Positions 61,353 to 64,000 of a stretch of 64,000 bases of DNA are shown piece after piece. Each line of letters starts with the position of its first letter. Position 1 is the stretch's first letter. The notes beneath the pieces are model-generated. The model saw nothing but the letters and a program-made list of their open reading frames with translations. It searched no databases and had not been told where the DNA came from. The DNA comes from an uncultured Dehalococcoidia bacterium. GTDB taxonomy: Bacteria > Chloroflexota > Dehalococcoidia > Lucifugimonadales > UBA1123. The position numbers and the translations under genes were made by a program. The DNA lies in the NCBI GenBank assembly GCA_951812505.1, contig CATOSI010000005.1, positions 124,001 to 188,000 on the forward strand. Direction: 5' to 3'.

Positions 61353-61558
61353 TGTCGCAGGGACGAGAATCTCGCCCGTCTCTCCCTTCTGGCAACTTTA
61401 AGATTTCCACTGATGCTACCGAAACACGTCTGTTCGGTCAAGCCAATCGGAACAGTACAGCGCCAACTGTCAGCCGGTGATATTGTTGCCCACGCTTGTG
61501 AATCTCTGTAAACTTGTCCACGTTGCGCAGCCTTATGGAAACCGGACGAAGACGGGAT

Positions 61559-63118
61559 ATGGTAATACGACGAAAAGTTGACAAGCGCGAACAACTCCGC
61601 AGAATGCGTGAAGAGGCCGCCCTGGGTGGAGGGCAGCGGCGCATCGAGTCCCAGCGCAAACGTGGGAAGCTCACCGCCCGGGAACGAATCGCCCTTCTCC
61701 TGGACGAAGGCTCGTTTCAGGAACTCGACACTTTCGTAACTCACAGGTCCACCGACTTCGGCCTTGCCGACCAGATATACCTTGGCGACGCAGTCGTCTC
61801 CGGGTATGGCAAAGTGGATGGACGGTTCGTTTACGTGTACTCCCAGGACTTCACCGTTCTCGGCGGTTCGCTCTCCGAAGCCGTGGCCGGCAAGATATGC
61901 AAGGTCATGGACCTCGCCGTGAGTAACGGCGCCCCCGTCGTGGGTCTGATTGACTCAGGCGGAGCCAGGATACAGGAAGGGGTAGATAGCCTCGCCGGAT
62001 ACAGCGACATCTTTCACCGGAACGTCCGGTCCTCCGGCGTAATTCCTCAGATCTCGGTAATACTCGGTCCCGCCGCAGGCGGTGCCACCTACTCTCCGGC
62101 GCTAACCGACTTCGTATTCATGGCGTCGGGCATCGGGCAGATGTACATAACAGGCCCCGACGTAATTCGCGCTGTAACCGGAGAAGAGGTAACGCACGAA
62201 GAGCTCGGTGGAGCGACCGCACACACCACCAGAAGCGGCGTGGCCCACTTCTCCATAGAGGGAGAAGAAGACTGCCTGGCTCAGGTAAGAAGGCTGCTCG
62301 GATTCCTTCCCCAGAACAACATGGAAGACCCTCCCACCCTGGACTTGGGGGACGACCCGGAGCGCCAGGAGTACGATCTGGCCCATGTCATACCCGATAA
62401 CCCGAACCGGCCTTACAATATGCTGGACGTAGTCCATCAAGTCGTTGACGCTGGAGACTTCATGCAGGTGCATGAGCGATTCGCCCCCAACGTAATCGTC
62501 GGCTTCGGCAGGTTCGACGGTAGGACGGTGGGCATAGTGGGCAATCAGCCACGGCAGATCGCCGGAGTCCTCGACATAAACGCATCTGTAAAAGCGGCAA
62601 GATTCGTGAGATTCTGCGACGCCTTCAACATACCGCTGGTGACCTTCATTGACGTTCCCGGATTCATGCCCGGAACCACCCAGGAATACGGCGGCATAAT
62701 CCGGCACGGCGCGAAGCTAATATACGCATACGCCGAGGCTACCGTCCCCAAGATCAGCGTCCTCATCAAGAAGGCCTACGGCGGCGCGTACATAGTGATG
62801 AGCAGCAAGAATCTGCGCAGCGACGTCAATCTCTCCTGGCCGACCGGCGAGGTCGCGGTCATGGGAGCTGGCGGCGCGGTCAGCATCATCCACCGTAACG
62901 AGATAAATAATTCGGAAGACCCCGAATCCACCCGCACGAACCTCACCGCCGAATACGAAGAACGCCTCATGAACCCTTATATCGCGGCATCGCGCGGAAT
63001 GATAGACGACGTAATAGACCCTCTGGAAACACGCCCCAAGATAATCCGCTCTCTCGAAATGCTCGCGAACAAGCGGGAGCAACTCCCATACAAGAAGCAT
63101 GGGAGCATACCGCTGTGA
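61559..63118 (+). CDS. Acyl-CoA carboxylase, carboxyltransferase (beta) subunit
   Basis: A 519-residue biotin-dependent carboxyltransferase of the PccB/MmdA type: [83 protein letters not shown] and [30 protein letters not shown] (CoA-binding oxyanion block). It transfers CO2 from biotin to an acyl-CoA such as propionyl- or acetyl-CoA, or the reverse. The ATG at 61559 is the most family-like start; ATG 61535 and TTG 61514 are possible. The next, epsilon-like gene starts inside its stop. Confidence 0.9.
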   Translation: MVIRRKVDKREQLRRMREEAALGGGQRRIESQRKRGKLTARERIALLLDEGSFQELDTFVTHRSTDFGLADQIYLGDAVVSGYGKVDGRFVYVYSQDFTVLGGSLSEAVAGKICKVMDLAVSNGAPVVGLIDSGGARIQEGVDSLAGYSDIFHRNVRSSGVIPQISVILGPAAGGATYSPALTDFVFMASGIGQMYITGPDVIRAVTGEEVTHEELGGATAHTTRSGVAHFSIEGEEDCLAQVRRLLGFLPQNNMEDPPTLDLGDDPERQEYDLAHVIPDNPNRPYNMLDVVHQVVDAGDFMQVHERFAPNVIVGFGRFDGRTVGIVGNQPRQIAGVLDINASVKAARFVRFCDAFNIPLVTFIDVPGFMPGTTQEYGGIIRHGAKLIYAYAEATVPKISVLIKKAYGGAYIVMSSKNLRSDVNLSWPTGEVAVMGAGGAVSIIHRNEINNSEDPESTRTNLTAEYEERLMNPYIAASRGMIDDVIDPLETRPKIIRSLEMLANKREQLPYKKHGSIPL

Positions 63119-63309
63119 ACGTAAGAATGACCGGAGGCGCGCGCGATCTGAGTCCTGAATTGATCGCGGCGATGACTGCCTCGGTACAGGCATTTTTCGA
63201 GCAAGAAGCAGGGCAATCGTTCAAGAGACATTCCGGGATATCCGCGTGGCGCAGAGTCGCACATACCGGTTTCGACTCTGGTTGGCGTGGCTGGCGCAGG
63301 CACGACTAA
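63115..63309 (+). CDS. Acyl-CoA carboxylase epsilon-subunit-like small protein
   Basis: A 64-residue protein beginning GTG across the stop of the beta subunit (GTGA, 4-base overlap), so coupled. The helix [20 protein letters not shown] and the [13 protein letters not shown] end follow the pattern of small subunits attached to carboxyltransferases (SAWR-x2-xR/H). The small subunit of actinobacterial complexes links alpha and beta subunits. The next gene, a pyruvate carboxyltransferase, starts 28 bp later. Confidence 0.6.
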   Translation: MNVRMTGGARDLSPELIAAMTASVQAFFEQEAGQSFKRHSGISAWRRVAHTGFDSGWRGWRRHD

Positions 63310-63337
63310 CCCATCCGACTCAATCAAGAGATACAGA

Positions 63338-64000
63338 ATGGCCGGGAAACCACTCAAACTCAGTGATACCACCTTCCGAGACGCCCACCAGAGTCTCATG
63401 GCAACCAGGCTTCGCACCGAGGACATGATTCCTCTAGCGGAGGAGATGGACTCTATTGGCTTCTTCTCTATGGAGGTATGGGGTGGGGCGACTTTCGACT
63501 CCGCCACGAGGTTTCTGGCGGAAGACCCGTGGGAACGCCTGCGCTCTTTCAAGTCTCTTATGCCCAATACCAAGCTCTCGATGCTGCTGCGCGGGCAGTC
63601 CCTCGTCGGATACCGGAATTACGCGGACGACGTGGTGGACAAGTTCGTCGAGCGCTCCGCCGAGAACGGCATTGACATATTCCGCGTATTCGACGCCCTG
63701 AACTACGAACCCAACCTGGAGCGTGCGGCCTCGGCGGTAAAGAATTCGGGAAAGCATCTTCAACTCGCCATCTGCTACACCATCAGCGAGGGCGGCAGGA
63801 TGGGCGGCGACATATACAACCTCGACTACTATCTTTCCAAGGCGCGGAGCTTCCGCGATCTGGGCGCCGACAGCATCTGCATCAAGGACATGGGCGGTCT
63901 GCTCGCCCCCTACGACGCTTTCGAACTCGTAACGGCCATCAAGGCCGAGATTGACCTTCCGCTGCAACTCCATGCCCACTACACCAGCGGCATGGCATCC
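63338..64000 (+). CDS. Pyruvate carboxylase subunit B/oxaloacetate decarboxylase alpha, N-terminal part
   Basis: The coding region runs off the right edge; 221 codons are seen. The start MAGKPLKLSDTTFRDAHQSL carries the family signature TTFRDAHQSLxATR, followed by EVWGGATFDSATRFL, ENGIDIFRVFDALNYEPN, CIKDMGGLL (metal/Lys region) and the metal-binding His pair in LHAHYTSG. It transfers CO2 between carboxybiotin and pyruvate/oxaloacetate. With the beta and epsilon-like genes upstream it forms a biotin-dependent carboxylase operon; a biotin carrier is expected beyond the window. Confidence 0.92.
   Translation, partial: MAGKPLKLSDTTFRDAHQSLMATRLRTEDMIPLAEEMDSIGFFSMEVWGGATFDSATRFLAEDPWERLRSFKSLMPNTKLSMLLRGQSLVGYRNYADDVVDKFVERSAENGIDIFRVFDALNYEPNLERAASAVKNSGKHLQLAICYTISEGGRMGGDIYNLDYYLSKARSFRDLGADSICIKDMGGLLAPYDAFELVTAIKAEIDLPLQLHAHYTSGMAS

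Noticed and set aside
1..64000. tRNA, rRNA or other structural RNA genes
   Set aside because: All larger gaps were read on both strands; no cloverleaf with a GTTCGA-type T-loop and acceptor stem, and no rRNA segment, was found.

Overview
The window reads as a fragment of a bacterial chromosome with about 57-59% GC by eye. It is probably a Chloroflexota member of the Dehalococcoidia/SAR202 kind. That placement is an inference from gene content and style: frequent GTG/TTG starts, substrate-binding lipoproteins and secreted lipoproteins with Pro/Thr-rich or charged repeat linkers, a dnaG-rpoD pair, a reductive-dehalogenase-like corrinoid/Fe-S protein, a DmdA-like demethylase, sarcosine-dehydrogenase-like and copper amine oxidases, and short hairpin repeats between genes. 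No rRNA, tRNA or CRISPR array was recognised.

Layout. 1-8 kb: catabolic and salvage genes (partial YcaQ-like glycosylase, 5'-nucleotidase lipoprotein, PHP phosphoesterase, nucleoside hydrolase, HpcH/HpaI aldolase, SMP-30 lactonase, D-amino-acid-oxidase-like enzyme). 8-10 kb: two paralogous PaREP1-like genes around an unknown two-repeat protein. 10-19 kb: Lon-like protease, MFS transporter coupled to a HExxH protein, PPK2, rsmD-coaD plus a coiled-coil protein, arsM. 19.5-28 kb: an accessory island with a type IIG-like restriction-modification gene split by an IS5-like element, an Mrr-like nuclease, a PIN-domain gene with an in-frame TGA, two copies of a small acidic gene, three copies of a direct repeat and a Uma2 remnant. 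28-38 kb: an NCS2 permease fused to an ATPase-like domain, purH, SDR, APH-type kinase, flavin reductase, DUF4268 protein, NMT1-like binding protein, M16 peptidase.

38.6-42.6 kb is an oligopeptide-type ABC operon (binding protein plus two permeases, no ATPases). Convergent to it, 42.6-50.9 kb is a minus-strand run: copper amine oxidase, sarcosine/dimethylglycine-dehydrogenase-like protein, reductive-dehalogenase-like protein, MetF-like reductase and DmdA-like demethylase. Together these suggest catabolism of amines and methylated compounds, with methyl groups passing through tetrahydrofolate. 51.4-58.1 kb holds a SelA-like PLP enzyme, dgt, two small unknown genes, dnaG and rpoD, with an intrinsic terminator or attenuator at the dnaG stop. 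58-64 kb: DUF362 protein, HtrA-like protease, YihY/BrkB membrane protein, and an acyl-CoA carboxylase operon (beta subunit, epsilon-like small subunit, pyruvate/oxaloacetate carboxyltransferase running off the end).

The best-supported unusual observations are: the exactly reversible IS insertion in the restriction-modification gene (TTAT duplicated, removal restores 1038 codons); the PIN gene broken by a TGA at codon 13; the permease-ATPase-like fusion; the one-carbon cluster; and two families of intergenic repeats.
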